A stretch of 64,000 bases of DNA from Methylobacterium durans (GCF_003173715.1 NZ_CP029550.1:1240001-1304000), one strand, 5' to 3'; positions 1-9,782 are shown, numbered from the stretch's first letter. Notes: generated from the sequence alone by a model not told the origin. Made by a program: numbers and translations.

Positions 1-2
1 GC

Positions 3-584
3 GAGTCGGTGACAAGCGTCGCGGTGACCTACCGGCTGGTGGCTTCCCGGACCATGCTCGACATCCTCGCTGCGGCGATCGCCCGCTCCGTCTTCACGAT
101 GAAGCCGATGCTGCTCGCGGCGACGCCCCTGGCGAGCCAGATCGAGGCGCCTGACACCGACGACAAGAACCCGTCCCTCCCGATCCATCCCGGCGTCATC
201 GCCTACCTGAGCAACGGCGATCAGAGCTTCTTCGACACCTCGGAGAGCTACGTCTACGTCATCGGCATCCTCGTCAGCCTCACGGGCTCCGCCCTCGCCA
301 TCCTCGCCGACCGCAGGCGGCGGCGGCAATCGACGCGGGATCGCAAGCTTCTGTTACGTCTCGTCGAGATCGCGGAGCGCGCACGGGACGCCGATCCGAC
401 GAGCCTCGCCGCCCTAGACCAGGACTTGCACGGTCTCGTCGCGGCCGCCCTCACGCGGCAGGCCGAAGGGCATACCGGTCCGGACCAATGGGCCGTCATC
501 GCAGCGGCCACCGCGCATGCGCGCCACGTGATCGCCGGTCGACAGGGTGCCACCGGCAAGCCAGCGGCGGCGCCCGACGTCTAG
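3..584 (+). CDS. TAXI-family TRAP transporter solute-binding protein, C-terminal part
   Basis: The frame is open to the left edge, so this is the 3' part of a longer gene. The segment MKPMLLAATPLASQIEAP followed by HPGVIAYLSNGDQSFFD resembles the C-terminal end of TAXI-type periplasmic binding proteins, where a 'HPGA..YY...E.S' motif precedes an optional membrane helix. A single hydrophobic helix (YVIGILVSLTGSALAIL) follows, then a basic stretch DRRRRRQ and a cytoplasmic-looking helical tail of about 90 residues. This is the layout of membrane-anchored TAXI proteins. Substrate unknown. The family call rests on the C-terminus only and would need the upstream sequence to confirm. Confidence 0.6.
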   Translation, partial: ESVTSVAVTYRLVASRTMLDILAAAIARSVFTMKPMLLAATPLASQIEAPDTDDKNPSLPIHPGVIAYLSNGDQSFFDTSESYVYVIGILVSLTGSALAILADRRRRRQSTRDRKLLLRLVEIAERARDADPTSLAALDQDLHGLVAAALTRQAEGHTGPDQWAVIAAATAHARHVIAGRQGATGKPAAAPDV

Positions 585-786
585 CGGCGCCGGTGCGCGC
601 GTTTCCCTCAGAACCCGCGCAAACCGCAGGACCAAGACTCACGATGGAGGAAGTTTTCGCCGACCTCGCCGCGCGGCATTGATCGGGTTCCGCAAAGATG
701 TCATCGTCACAGGACTTGATTTGACTGTATTTGTACTCTTGCGCACCGGGTCGTTTGTGTTGTTGTCCGTACAGGAGCGCACGTAC

Positions 787-1104
787 ATGATGCCCGTCAC
801 CGCTGTTGCCCTGTTCGGGGCCACCCTTGCCGTCACCGTCACGGACCACGTGCCGAATTTCGACATTCGGCCGAGCTGCCATGCTGCCACCTCGCTGATG
901 ACGCTCGACCCGAAAAGGGAGGCCCGGTGCATCGACGACGAGGCCACTGCCCGGACCGAGGTCACCAAGCAATGGGCCAGCTTCTCCGCTACCGAGCGCC
1001 AGCGCTGCACGGCGGAGGCGCAGCTGAACGGAATGCCGAGCTACGTCGACCTCCTCGAATGCCTGACGCTCGGCCGGGAGGCCAAGGCAGGCGGGCCCAA
1101 CTGA
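787..1104 (+). CDS. small secreted hypothetical protein, 105 aa
   Basis: The protein begins with a short hydrophobic N-terminus (MMPVTAVALFGATLAVTVT) that could be a signal peptide. Four cysteines follow, in the contexts PSCHAA, ARCIDDE, QRCTAEA and LECL. That number suits two disulphides in the periplasm. I chose the ATG at 787 because it begins at the hydrophobic segment; the frame is open further upstream but that part looks non-coding. I recognise the pattern as a recurring hypothetical protein of Hyphomicrobiales, without a known function. It lies upstream of an RND efflux operon, with a 47-base gap, but no functional link is visible. Confidence 0.6.
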   Translation: MMPVTAVALFGATLAVTVTDHVPNFDIRPSCHAATSLMTLDPKREARCIDDEATARTEVTKQWASFSATERQRCTAEAQLNGMPSYVDLLECLTLGREAKAGGPN

Positions 1105-1151
1105 ACGGGCCCGGCGCTCGCATCGCACCCCTTTTCTGGGCAGACCCTCTC

Positions 1152-2381
1152 ATGCCGAACGCATCGTGGTCCCGCTCGTCCGTCCCGGATCAGCGCAGCC
1201 GTGGTCCGGTTTCGAATGTGGCTTCCCGGTTCGTCGCGGCCGGACTTCTCGTGCTCCTCGCCGGCTGCAACGAGAAGAACCAGTACGTCGCGCCACCGCC
1301 ACCCACCGTCTCGGTGTCCCAGCCGATCGAGCGGCCGGTGACGCGCTACCTCGAGATGACCGGCAACACGCAGGCCTTCGCCTCAGTGGACCTCGAAGCT
1401 CGCGTGCAGGGCTTTCTGGAGACGATCACCTACAAGGACGGAGCGCGCGTCGCGAAGGGCACGCCGCTGTTCGGCATCCAGCGCGACACTTACGAGGCCC
1501 AGCTCAAGCAGGCGCAGGGGAGCCTCGCGTCCCAGGAGGCGGCCCGCACGAACGCGCAATCCGAGTACCAGCGTCAGGCGACTCTCGGAAAGCAGGAATT
1601 CGCCTCGCAGGCCCATGTCGAGGACACCAAGACCAAGCTCGACCAAGCGACCGCCTCCGTCATAGAGGCGCAGGCGAATCTCGACCTCGCCAAGATCAAT
1701 CTCGGGTACACCCAGGTCCTGGCGCCGTTCGACGGCATCGTGACGAACCATCTCGTGGATGTCGGCGGCCTCGTCGGGGTCGGCGGCCCGACAAAACTCG
1801 CCACCATCGTGCGAGTCGATCCCCTCTACGTCTACTTCAACGTCAGCGAGCAGCAGGTCCTTCTGGTCAAGCAGAACCTTGCCAGACAGGGACGCACGCT
1901 CGGCGACGTCTCGAAGATCCCGGTCGAGATCGGTCTGCAGGACGAGACCGGTTACCCGCATGCGGGGCACCTCGACTACGTGGCGCCCCAGGTCGATCCG
2001 TCGACCGGGACGCTGCTCGCCCGCGGGCTGTTCGAGAACGGGCAGCACGCCCTCATGCCCGGCCTGTTCGTGCGCGTGCGCGTGCCGATCCAGCGGCCGG
2101 AGAAGGCGCTTCTCGTGCGCGACGACGCGATCGGCACGAACCAACAGGGCAGCTACCTCTTGGTGGTCGGGCCAGACGATGTCGTCGCCCAGCGCCTCGT
2201 CACGCCGGGCCAGAGAGAGGGCCGCTATCGGGTGATCGAGGCAGGCCTCGCCTCGGGCGAGTGGGTCATCACCGACGGCCTCCAGCGTGCCGTGCCGGGC
2301 TCTAAGGTCGTGCCGCAGAAGGTGATGCAGGAGGCGACGGCCGAGGCGACGCCCCCTGCCGCCGCCGATACGCGGCGCTGA
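1152..2381 (+). CDS. RND efflux periplasmic adaptor (membrane fusion lipoprotein)
   Basis: This adaptor links an inner-membrane RND pump to an outer-membrane channel. The N-terminus holds a lipobox, LLVLLAGCN, with the lipidated Cys at about residue 39 if translation starts at 1152. A GTG at 1218 would give a shorter, tidier signal peptide and is an alternative. The body shows the MexA/AcrA order: barrel-sandwich half (DLEARVQGFLETITYKDGA), coiled-coil hairpin (KQAQGSLASQEAARTNAQ), second half of the lipoyl-like domain (YTQVLAPFDGIVTNHLVDVG) and beta-barrel. It ends 37 bases before the permease gene, so the two form an operon. No outer-membrane factor gene follows. The substrate cannot be read from sequence. 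Confidence 0.9.
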   Translation: MPNASWSRSSVPDQRSRGPVSNVASRFVAAGLLVLLAGCNEKNQYVAPPPPTVSVSQPIERPVTRYLEMTGNTQAFASVDLEARVQGFLETITYKDGARVAKGTPLFGIQRDTYEAQLKQAQGSLASQEAARTNAQSEYQRQATLGKQEFASQAHVEDTKTKLDQATASVIEAQANLDLAKINLGYTQVLAPFDGIVTNHLVDVGGLVGVGGPTKLATIVRVDPLYVYFNVSEQQVLLVKQNLARQGRTLGDVSKIPVEIGLQDETGYPHAGHLDYVAPQVDPSTGTLLARGLFENGQHALMPGLFVRVRVPIQRPEKALLVRDDAIGTNQQGSYLLVVGPDDVVAQRLVTPGQREGRYRVIEAGLASGEWVITDGLQRAVPGSKVVPQKVMQEATAEATPPAAADTRR

Positions 2382-2418
2382 CGCGTTCGGAGAGCCACCA
2401 CGAACCGACAGGGCCGCA

Positions 2419-5400
2419 ATGATCTCGCGCTTCTTCATCGAGCGGCCCGTCCTGTCGAACGTGCTCGCCCTCGTGATGGTCCTGATCGGCGCGGTCTCCC
2501 TTTGGAACCTGCCGGTGGCGCAATACCCGAACGTCGTCCCGCCCACCGTCCAGGTCACGACGCGCTATCCCGGGGCGAGCGCCCGCACGGTCGTCGACAC
2601 CGTGGCCCTTCCGATCGAGCAGCAGGTCAACGGCGTGCAGGGCATGCTCTACATGCAGTCGACCAGCGCGAGCGACGGCACATACACGCTCACCGTCACA
2701 TTCGCGATCGGCACTAATGCCGATCAGGCGCAGGTGCTGGTTCAGAACCGCGTCGCGATCGCGATGTCCTCGCTGCCGCAGGCCGTGCAGGTGCAGGGCG
2801 TCACGACGCAGAAGAAGTCCACGGCGATCCTGCAATTCGTGACGCTCTCCTCGCCGGACGGGCGCTACGACAGCCTGTTCCTGGCCAATTACGGCGTTAT
2901 CAACCTGCAGAGCGAGTTGGCACGCCTGCCCGGTGTCGGAACCGTGACGGTGTTCGGCGCTGGCCAGTACGCCATGCGGATCTGGCTCGATCCCGATCTC
3001 GTGCAGTCCCGCGGCCTCACGCCCGACACCGTGATCAGCATCGTCCAGCAGCAGAGCCAGGAGGTGACGGCCGGCGCGGTGGGAATGCCGCCGGCGCCGA
3101 AGGGCCAGGACTTCCAGTACACGCTCAACGTTCACGGCCGGCTCGACAACGCGCCCGACTTCGAGAACATCATCCTCAAGGCCGATGCGCAGGATGGCGG
3201 GCGCATCACGCGGCTGCGCGACGTCGGCCGGGTCGAGCTCGGCGCGCAGACCTACAGCCAATCCTTCACGCTGAACGGCCAACCGGCGGCCGGGATCGGC
3301 ATCTATCAGCTACCCGAGGCCAACGCGATCACGGTGGCGGGCGAAGTCCGCGCCCGCATGGATGGGCTCGCGAAGAGCTTTCCTCCGGGCCTCGTCTACA
3401 CGATCCCCTTCGACACGACGGGCTTCGTCGAGGCCTCGATCCGCGAGGTCTATCTCACCCTGTTCGAGGCCGGAATCCTGGTCCTGATCGTCATCATGGT
3501 CTTCGTGCAGGATTGGCGGGCGATGCTCGTCCCCGCGACGACCGTGCCGGTTACGATCATCGGCGCTTTCGCGGCGATGGCCGCCCTCGGCTTCACGGTC
3601 AATCTGTCGACCTTGTTCGCCATCGTGCTCGCCATCGGCATCGTGGTCGACGACGCGATCGTCATCGTCGAAGGCGTCGTCCGGCACATCGAGCGGGGGT
3701 TGACGCCGCGGGCCGCCGCCGAGGCCGCCATGGACGAACTGTTCGGTCCGATCATCGGCATCACCCTCGTCCTGATGTCGGTCTTCATCCCGGCGGCATT
3801 CCTGCCGGGGCTCACAGGGCAGCTCTACAAGCAGTTCGCCCTGGTGATCGCGGCCACCGCCCTGATCAGTGCCATCAACGCGCTCACGCTCAAGCCGACG
3901 CAATGCGCGCTGTGGCTGCGCAAGCCCGTGCCGCCGGAGCGCCGCAACGCCTTCTATCGCGCCTTCAACCGCGTCTACGACCTCGCCGAGGGCGCCTATG
4001 CCCGGCTGATCGCCCGCATGGTGCGGCACAGCCCCGCCATGGTGCTGATCGCGCTTCTCCTGACGGGTGCGGCCGCCTGGGGTCTGACCCGCCTGCCGAC
4101 CGCCTTTCTGCCCGTCGAGGACCAAGGTTACGTCCTGGTCGGGGCCCAACTTCCGGACGGCGCCTCAAAGCAGCGCACCGACGCGGTGATGCAGCGCATC
4201 ACCGCGATCGCGAAGGAGGTACCCGGCGTCGATCAGGTGCTCACGATCAGCGGCGTGTCCGTGCTCGATTCGAACGCGAGCCTGCCCAATGCCGGCGTCG
4301 CCTACGTGGTGTTGAAGGATTGGGATGAGCGCGCGAAGTCGGCCGGGCAGGACCTGCGCAGCCTCTACGGACGGCTGACCCGCGGTCTCGACGAGATCGA
4401 GGGCGCGACGACCTTCGTGCTGGTGCCGCCGCCGATCCAAGGCATCGGCAATGCGAGCGGCTTCACGATGCAGATCGAACTGCGTGACGGGAACTTCGAT
4501 TACGCTCTGCTCGAGAGCCTCGCGCGGACCATCGTCTCGAACGGGTCTTCGCAATCCGCCCTGCAGCGGCTCAACACCTCCTTCCGCGCCGGCGTCCCGC
4601 AACTCTCCGTTGTCGTGGACCGGATCAAGGCGGAGGCGCTCGGCGTGACCGTGGGCCAGGTGTTCTCCACCCTGTCGAGCTATGTCGGTTCGTCCTACGT
4701 CACACAGTTCAACAAGTTCGGCCGCACCTTCCAGGTCTACGTGCAGGCGGCCCCGGACTACCGGCTGAGGCCCGAGGATATCGCGAACCTCTACGTCAAG
4801 GCTGGCAACGGCACGATGGTGCCGCTCGGCACCCTCGTCACGGTGAAGACGGTGCAGGGTCCGTCGCTGATCAGCCTCTATAACCTCTACCCGACTGCCA
4901 CGATCGTCGGTGGCCCCGCCCAGGGCTACAGCTCCGGGGAGGCGCTGGGGCTGATGGAGCAGATCGCTGGAAGCGTGCTGCCGCGCGGCGCGAGCTACGA
5001 CTGGACCGCGATGTCCTACCAGGAAAAGGCGGTCGGCACGCAGATCTACGTGGTGTTCGCCCTCGCGCTCGTCCTCGTCTACTTCGTGCTGGCAGGCCAG
5101 TACGAGAGCTGGATCCTGCCCCTGGCGGTCCTGCTGGCGGTGCCTCTGGCGCTCCTCGGGACGGTGGGCGCGCTCGGGGCCCTCGGCGCGGCGAACAACC
5201 TGTACACGCAGATCGGTCTCGTCCTGCTGATCGCGCTGGCGAGCAAGAACGCGATCCTGATCGTCGAATACGCTCGCGAGAAGCGGGCCGAGGGCATGGA
5301 GATCGTCGAGGCCGCGATCGAGGCCGCGCGGCTGCGGTTCCGCCCGATCCTGATGACCTCCTTCGCCTTCATTCTCGGCGTGTTGCCGCTCGTCACGGCG

Positions 5401-5589
5401 AGCGGAGCCGGAGCCTCGGCCCGCAAATCGATCGGCATCGCGGTCTTCAGCGGCATGCTCGCGTCCACCTGCCTCGCGATACTGTTCGTGCCGTCGCTCT
5501 ACGTGGTCCTGCAGCGCATCGTAGAGTGGCGCCGGCGGCGGAAGCCCTCGGCCGAGGCGGATGCAGGCTCTGCGGCGGATCACGCCTGA
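2419..5589 (+). CDS. RND multidrug efflux permease, HAE1 family
   Basis: The 1056-residue length is typical of AcrB/MexF-type proton-driven pumps. It opens with MISRFFIERPVLSNVLALV, the standard first transmembrane helix, and shows the periplasmic porter-domain pattern and the helix-4 motif GIVVDDAIVIVEGVVRHIE, whose two Asp residues belong to the proton relay. The second half repeats the topology, with the equivalent motif ASKNAILIVEYAREKRAEG. The reading frame is intact, unlike the paralogue at 14.5-17.6 kb. It is co-transcribed with the adaptor. A GlxA-type regulator lies 282 bases downstream on the same strand. Substrates are unknown. Confidence 0.93.
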   Translation: MISRFFIERPVLSNVLALVMVLIGAVSLWNLPVAQYPNVVPPTVQVTTRYPGASARTVVDTVALPIEQQVNGVQGMLYMQSTSASDGTYTLTVTFAIGTNADQAQVLVQNRVAIAMSSLPQAVQVQGVTTQKKSTAILQFVTLSSPDGRYDSLFLANYGVINLQSELARLPGVGTVTVFGAGQYAMRIWLDPDLVQSRGLTPDTVISIVQQQSQEVTAGAVGMPPAPKGQDFQYTLNVHGRLDNAPDFENIILKADAQDGGRITRLRDVGRVELGAQTYSQSFTLNGQPAAGIGIYQLPEANAITVAGEVRARMDGLAKSFPPGLVYTIPFDTTGFVEASIREVYLTLFEAGILVLIVIMVFVQDWRAMLVPATTVPVTIIGAFAAMAALGFTVNLSTLFAIVLAIGIVVDDAIVIVEGVVRHIERGLTPRAAAEAAMDELFGPIIGITLVLMSVFIPAAFLPGLTGQLYKQFALVIAATALISAINALTLKPTQCALWLRKPVPPERRNAFYRAFNRVYDLAEGAYARLIARMVRHSPAMVLIALLLTGAAAWGLTRLPTAFLPVEDQGYVLVGAQLPDGASKQRTDAVMQRITAIAKEVPGVDQVLTISGVSVLDSNASLPNAGVAYVVLKDWDERAKSAGQDLRSLYGRLTRGLDEIEGATTFVLVPPPIQGIGNASGFTMQIELRDGNFDYALLESLARTIVSNGSSQSALQRLNTSFRAGVPQLSVVVDRIKAEALGVTVGQVFSTLSSYVGSSYVTQFNKFGRTFQVYVQAAPDYRLRPEDIANLYVKAGNGTMVPLGTLVTVKTVQGPSLISLYNLYPTATIVGGPAQGYSSGEALGLMEQIAGSVLPRGASYDWTAMSYQEKAVGTQIYVVFALALVLVYFVLAGQYESWILPLAVLLAVPLALLGTVGALGALGAANNLYTQIGLVLLIALASKNAILIVEYAREKRAEGMEIVEAAIEAARLRFRPILMTSFAFILGVLPLVTASGAGASARKSIGIAVFSGMLASTCLAILFVPSLYVVLQRIVEWRRRRKPSAEADAGSAADHA

Positions 5590-5710
5590 GTTCCGTCATC
5601 TGCATGCTGTGTCGTGCCCCGAAGCTGGCCAGAGCGACGCGTCGATCCCGGCAACCTGACGACTCGCTTTCGAGCGAGTCCCCAGCGTGCGGCGGAGCAC
5701 TTGATTCCCC

Positions 5711-5753
5711 GCCTCGGCCGAGGCCACATGGCAACGATTAAATGCATATGCAT
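5711..5753. promoter_or_regulatory. two perfect palindromes between the efflux operon and the GlxA-type regulator
   Basis: The 282-base gap holds two exact palindromes. GCCTCGGCCGAGGC (14 bp) is at 5711-5724 and ATGCATATGCAT (12 bp) is at 5742-5753. The first is too short and lacks a T-run for a classical terminator. The second is AT-rich and lies about 120 bases upstream of the regulator start, a reasonable place for an operator. Binding proteins are unknown. Only the sequence symmetry is observed. Confidence 0.4.
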
Positions 5754-5871
5754 CTAGTTGGATCGAACCCGCACGCAGGATTGGGCGGATGCATCCGAAC
5801 TTCCCAGCGGCGCCCGGGCGGTACAACCTTCGCGTGTTGTGCCGGGAACGTGGAGAGGTAGGTCGAAGCCG

Positions 5872-6816
5872 ATGCTCACGATAGGCGTGCTGGCCATTCC
5901 CGAACTCAAGCTCATGTCACTCGCCGCTCTCTCGGTCTTCCAGGCCGCGAACAGCGTGTCCGGCGGCAGGGCCTACGAGATCCGGCTCGTCTCGGAGCGC
6001 GGGGGGATGGTGCCCACCAACGCGGGCTTCGGCGTCAGCACCGAAGCGTTGGATGCGGCAGTCTTCGACACGTTCATCTTGGGTGCCTTCACCGGCAAGA
6101 GCGCGGGTTCGGCGCAACTCCTCGATTTCGTGCGTCGCTCCGCCGGAAGCGCACGGCGCGTTGCATCGTTCTGCACCGGGGTCTTCGTCCTGGCCGAGGC
6201 GGGCCTCCTCGCCGAGCGGCGCGTAACGACGCATTGGCTCAACGTGGCGGATCTGGAGGCACGCTTTCCCGACCTGCGTGTCGAGACCGATCGGATCTTC
6301 GTCAACGACGGCGAGGTCTGGACATCGGCCGGGATGACCGCCTCGATCGACATGGCGCTCGCCCTCGTCGAGGCCGATCTCGGGCAGGCGACGGCACGAG
6401 AGGTCGCACGCCGAATGCTTCTCGACCGGCGCCGCCTGGGGGCGCAGCCTCAGGCGTCCCGCCTCATCGATCTCGAGCCGAAATCCGATCGCATCCAGAG
6501 GGCGCTCGACTTCGCACGTCTCAACTTGCGAGAGATGCTCAGCATCACTCAGCTCGCGGAAATCGCCCGGCTCTCGCCGCGGCAGTTCAGCCGCGCCTTC
6601 CATGCGGAACTCGGCCTGCCCCCCGCGAAGGCGATCGAGCGTCTGCGCGCCGACGCGGCGCGGGTGATGCTCGCGCAGGGGCGGCACTCCCTCGAGGTGA
6701 TCGCCGCGGAGACGGGATTCGCGGACCGGGAGCGGATGCGGCGCGCTTTCCTTCGGGTCTACGGGCGTAATCCACAGGACTTCCGGCGCGCGACCCGCGC
6801 CCTGGCCCTGGCGTGA
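5872..6816 (+). CDS. GlxA-family transcriptional regulator (DJ-1/PfpI domain + AraC HTH)
   Basis: The protein has 314 aa, the normal length of GlxA-type regulators. The first ~180 residues form a DJ-1/PfpI amidase-like domain. The nucleophile-elbow region is SFCTGVFVLAEAGLL, with the Cys kept, followed by TTHWLNVADLEARFP. The last ~100 residues are an AraC-type double HTH (RALDFARLNLREMLSITQLA, then SPRQFSRAFHAELGLPPAKA). I chose the ATG at 5872 because GAGAGG lies upstream and the family begins with a strand like LTIGVLAIPE. It precedes the molybdenum hydroxylase genes on the same strand by 105 bases, so it may regulate them or the efflux operon. The effector is unknown. Confidence 0.85.
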   Translation: MLTIGVLAIPELKLMSLAALSVFQAANSVSGGRAYEIRLVSERGGMVPTNAGFGVSTEALDAAVFDTFILGAFTGKSAGSAQLLDFVRRSAGSARRVASFCTGVFVLAEAGLLAERRVTTHWLNVADLEARFPDLRVETDRIFVNDGEVWTSAGMTASIDMALALVEADLGQATAREVARRMLLDRRRLGAQPQASRLIDLEPKSDRIQRALDFARLNLREMLSITQLAEIARLSPRQFSRAFHAELGLPPAKAIERLRADAARVMLAQGRHSLEVIAAETGFADRERMRRAFLRVYGRNPQDFRRATRALALA

Positions 6817-6921
6817 ACGCCATGATCAATGTCCGGAAACGGTGGGATTATGACATTTCGGTGCTGACCGGTTCGCCATTAGCATAGTCACTCACCGAGT
6901 GCTGAACGGGAGGAGACAGCC

Positions 6922-7368
6922 ATGATCAAGCTCACGATCAACGGCCGTGAATATTCCGTGGATGTTGAGCCTGACACGCCGCTTCTTTTCGTTCTGCGCG
7001 ACGATCTCGGCCTCACGGGAACGAAGTACGGGTGCGGCATCGGTCAGTGCGGCGCCTGTACGGTTCTGATCGACGGGCAGGCGACGCGCTCCTGCCAGAT
7101 GCCGCTGGACAGCGTCGGCACCCAGCCCGTCACCACGATCGAGGCGATCGAGCAGGATGCGGTCGGCCGCAAGGTCGTCGAGGCCTGGGTCGGCCTCGAT
7201 GTCCCGCAATGCGGGTATTGCCAGTCGGGTCAGGTGATGGCCGCGACGAGCCTGCTCAGGCAGAACCCGAGGCCGACGGATGACGACATCGCGCAGGCGA
7301 TGACGAACCTCTGCCGGTGCGGAACCTACAATGCGATCGGCGCCGCCGTGCGCCGCGCGGCGGCCTGA
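6922..7368 (+). CDS. (2Fe-2S)-binding small subunit of a molybdenum hydroxylase
   Basis: This is the electron-transfer subunit of a two-subunit xanthine dehydrogenase-family enzyme (IorA type, 148 aa). The N-terminal plant-ferredoxin-type cluster uses Cys38, Cys43, Cys46 and Cys58 (KYGCGIGQCGACTVLIDG then RSCQMP). The C-terminal four-helix cluster uses Cys97, Cys100, Cys131 and Cys133 (QCGYCQSG and CRCGTYN). All eight ligands are present. The start has a good ribosome site, GGAGGAGA, just upstream. It is followed 14 bases later by the catalytic subunit. There is no FAD subunit, as in isoquinoline 1-oxidoreductase and related aldehyde-oxidising enzymes. Confidence 0.92.
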   Translation: MIKLTINGREYSVDVEPDTPLLFVLRDDLGLTGTKYGCGIGQCGACTVLIDGQATRSCQMPLDSVGTQPVTTIEAIEQDAVGRKVVEAWVGLDVPQCGYCQSGQVMAATSLLRQNPRPTDDDIAQAMTNLCRCGTYNAIGAAVRRAAA

Positions 7369-7382
7369 GGGGAGGTCGCGCC

Positions 7383-9635
7383 ATGAACGATCTCAAGCCC
7401 TTGCTCCTCGCTGCGCCGCGCGCGGGCGAACCGATCCGCAACCTCTCTCGCCGCGCCTTGCTCGGCGCAGGCACGAGCGCGCTCCTCCTCGGGGTAGGTC
7501 TGCGCGTCGGACCCGCTCGCGCCGGCGCGCCGGCCGAGGGGGCGGGCGCCATCGCGCCGAAGCCCGGCACCCGGGTCGCTGCCTTCCTGGAGATCCGGCC
7601 GGACGGCTCAGTCCGGTTGCTCAGCCCCTTCGTCGAGGGGGGCCAGGGCATCAATACGGGCCTCGCCCAGACGGTCGGCGAAGACCTCGACCTTGATCCG
7701 GCCCGATTCACCGTCGAGTGCGCCCCGCCGGGTCCCGACTACGCCGTCGTCAACGGCCTGCGCTTGACCGGCGGCAGCTTCTCGACCCGCTCCAGCTTCG
7801 CCGCGATGCGCCGCCTCGGCGCCACCGCACGCGAGATGCTGCTGCGCGCGGCCGCTTCGCAGCTTAAGGTCAAGCAAGACGAACTCTCGACCGAGAACGG
7901 CCGCGTCCTGCACAAGGCGTCCGGACGCTCTCTGAACTACGGCGACCTCGCCGCAGCCGCGCTCGCCCTCGCGCCACGAGATGACGTCCCGCTGAAGGAT
8001 CCGAAAGATTTCCGCTTCATCGGAAAGCCGGTGGCGCGCCTGGACACGCGCGACAAGTCCACGGGACGCGCAATCTACGCCATCGACATCCGTCTCGACG
8101 GCATGCTGCACGCCGCCGTGATGCACGCGCCGCATCTCGGCACCGAGCCGCAAGTCATCGCCAACGAGGCCGATGTCGCCGCGATGCCCGGCGTGCGTGC
8201 GGTCCACCGCCTGCCGGGGGCCGTCGCGGTGCTGGCCGACAGCTGGTGGCGGGCCCGAAAGGGCGCCGAAGCGCTGAAGGTCGAGTGGACCGCACCGGCG
8301 CCGGACGGTGTCGACACGGTATCGGGACGCTTCTCGTCGGCCGCCATGCTCGCCGCGCTGAAGGGCTCCACGGGGCCGGGCATCGTGGCCGAGCAGGAGG
8401 GTGACCAGGAGGCGGCCTTCACCGGCGCCGCGACCGTGATCCAGGGGGAGTACGACGCGCCCTACCTCGCACATGCGCAGCTGGAGCCGCCATCGGCCGT
8501 GGCGCGCTTCGCGGCCGATGGCAGTCTCGATCTCTGGGTGCCGAACCAGATGCCCGAGGTGTTCCAGCAGGTCGCGGCGAAGATCGCCGGCCTGCATTCC
8601 GATCAGGTGCGCATCCACTCGCCGATGCTGGGCGGTTTCTTCGGACGCCACTTCTACTACGGGCCCGCGAACCCCTTCCCGCAGGCGATCCTGCTCGCCA
8701 AGGCTTCGGGCCGCCCGGTCCGTGTTCTCTGGTCGCGCGAGGAGGAGTTCGGCATGGATGCCGTGCGACCGCTCGGCTTCGTGCGTTTCCGCGCCGCGCT
8801 CGACCGGGACGGGATGCCGGTGGCCCTCCAGACGACGGCTATCGGCGAGGGACCGATCGGCCGCTGGTTCGGGGCGATCTTCAAGAGCCCGGTCGATTCC
8901 TCGGTGGTGGAGGGCCTCGACAAGAAGCCCTACGCGATTCCGAACCGCCGCCTCGACTACGTGAAGGTGCCCCAGCCGGTCACGATCGCCTTCTGGCGCT
9001 CGGTCGGCCACTCGATGAACGACTACTTCTACGAGAGCTTCCTCGATGAGGTCGCCGAGGCCGGGGGCAAGGACCCGTTCGCCCTGCGCATGGCCCTCCT
9101 GAAAGACAGCCCGCGCCACCGGACGCTCCTGCAGGCCGCGGCTGATCTCGCGGGCGGCTGGAAGCGAGGCCCCTTCGCGGGGCCGGACGGAGGGCGGCGG
9201 GCGCGAGGCGTCTCGATGGCCTCGCCCTTCGGCTCGGAGACCGCCACCATCGCGGAAGTGTCTCTGGAGGACGGCGAGGCCCGGGTGCACGATCTCTGGA
9301 TCGCGATCGATCCCGGCAGCGTGGTGAACCCGGCGATCGTCAAGCGGCAGGTCGAGGGCGCTGCGGCTCTCGGCCTCTCGGCAACCCTCCTCGAACAGGT
9401 GGTCTACGAGGGTGGGCAGCGCCAAGCGCGCAACTTCGACGCCTACCCGATCCTCGATCGGACCCGCATGCCGCGCGTCCACGTGACCGTCGTCGAGAGC
9501 GGAGCACCCATGGGCGGCATTGGCGAGCCCGGTCTTCCCGGCGTGCCGCCGGCGGTCGTCAATGCGGTCGCCGCGCTCACCGGGCAGCGCGTGCGCAGCC
9601 TGCCGCTCGCCAAGGCGCGTCTCTCTGCCGCCTGA
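7383..9635 (+). CDS. molybdopterin-binding catalytic subunit of a molybdenum hydroxylase
   Basis: The 750-aa protein matches the large subunit of IorB/aldehyde dehydrogenase-type molybdenum hydroxylases. The N-terminus contains a twin-arginine-like motif, SRRALLGAGTSALLLG, so the enzyme may be exported folded by Tat together with its 2Fe-2S partner. Family landmarks include GKPVARLDTRDKSTGRA at the start of the conserved core, MLGGFFGRHFYYGP in the molybdopterin region and MGGIGEPGLPGVPPAVVNA near the end, where the family's catalytic Glu lies. I placed the start at 7383 because GGGGAGG precedes this ATG. The frame is open further upstream, overlapping the small subunit. The likely substrate class is N-heterocycles or aldehydes. 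Confidence 0.9.
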   Translation: MNDLKPLLLAAPRAGEPIRNLSRRALLGAGTSALLLGVGLRVGPARAGAPAEGAGAIAPKPGTRVAAFLEIRPDGSVRLLSPFVEGGQGINTGLAQTVGEDLDLDPARFTVECAPPGPDYAVVNGLRLTGGSFSTRSSFAAMRRLGATAREMLLRAAASQLKVKQDELSTENGRVLHKASGRSLNYGDLAAAALALAPRDDVPLKDPKDFRFIGKPVARLDTRDKSTGRAIYAIDIRLDGMLHAAVMHAPHLGTEPQVIANEADVAAMPGVRAVHRLPGAVAVLADSWWRARKGAEALKVEWTAPAPDGVDTVSGRFSSAAMLAALKGSTGPGIVAEQEGDQEAAFTGAATVIQGEYDAPYLAHAQLEPPSAVARFAADGSLDLWVPNQMPEVFQQVAAKIAGLHSDQVRIHSPMLGGFFGRHFYYGPANPFPQAILLAKASGRPVRVLWSREEEFGMDAVRPLGFVRFRAALDRDGMPVALQTTAIGEGPIGRWFGAIFKSPVDSSVVEGLDKKPYAIPNRRLDYVKVPQPVTIAFWRSVGHSMNDYFYESFLDEVAEAGGKDPFALRMALLKDSPRHRTLLQAAADLAGGWKRGPFAGPDGGRRARGVSMASPFGSETATIAEVSLEDGEARVHDLWIAIDPGSVVNPAIVKRQVEGAAALGLSATLLEQVVYEGGQRQARNFDAYPILDRTRMPRVHVTVVESGAPMGGIGEPGLPGVPPAVVNAVAALTGQRVRSLPLAKARLSAA

Positions 9636-9782
9636 GGCGACAGATCGCCGGGCGACGTGCGGCGGCGAGCCCGACCCGCACCGACATGGCGGGGCGGCGT
9701 GCGCCTGCGGTAGGCTCGCGCGATGGTAGACCCGCTTCGCCGATGGTCCATCGGCGGGACGGTGCGACGTGGAGGCCGCGCC

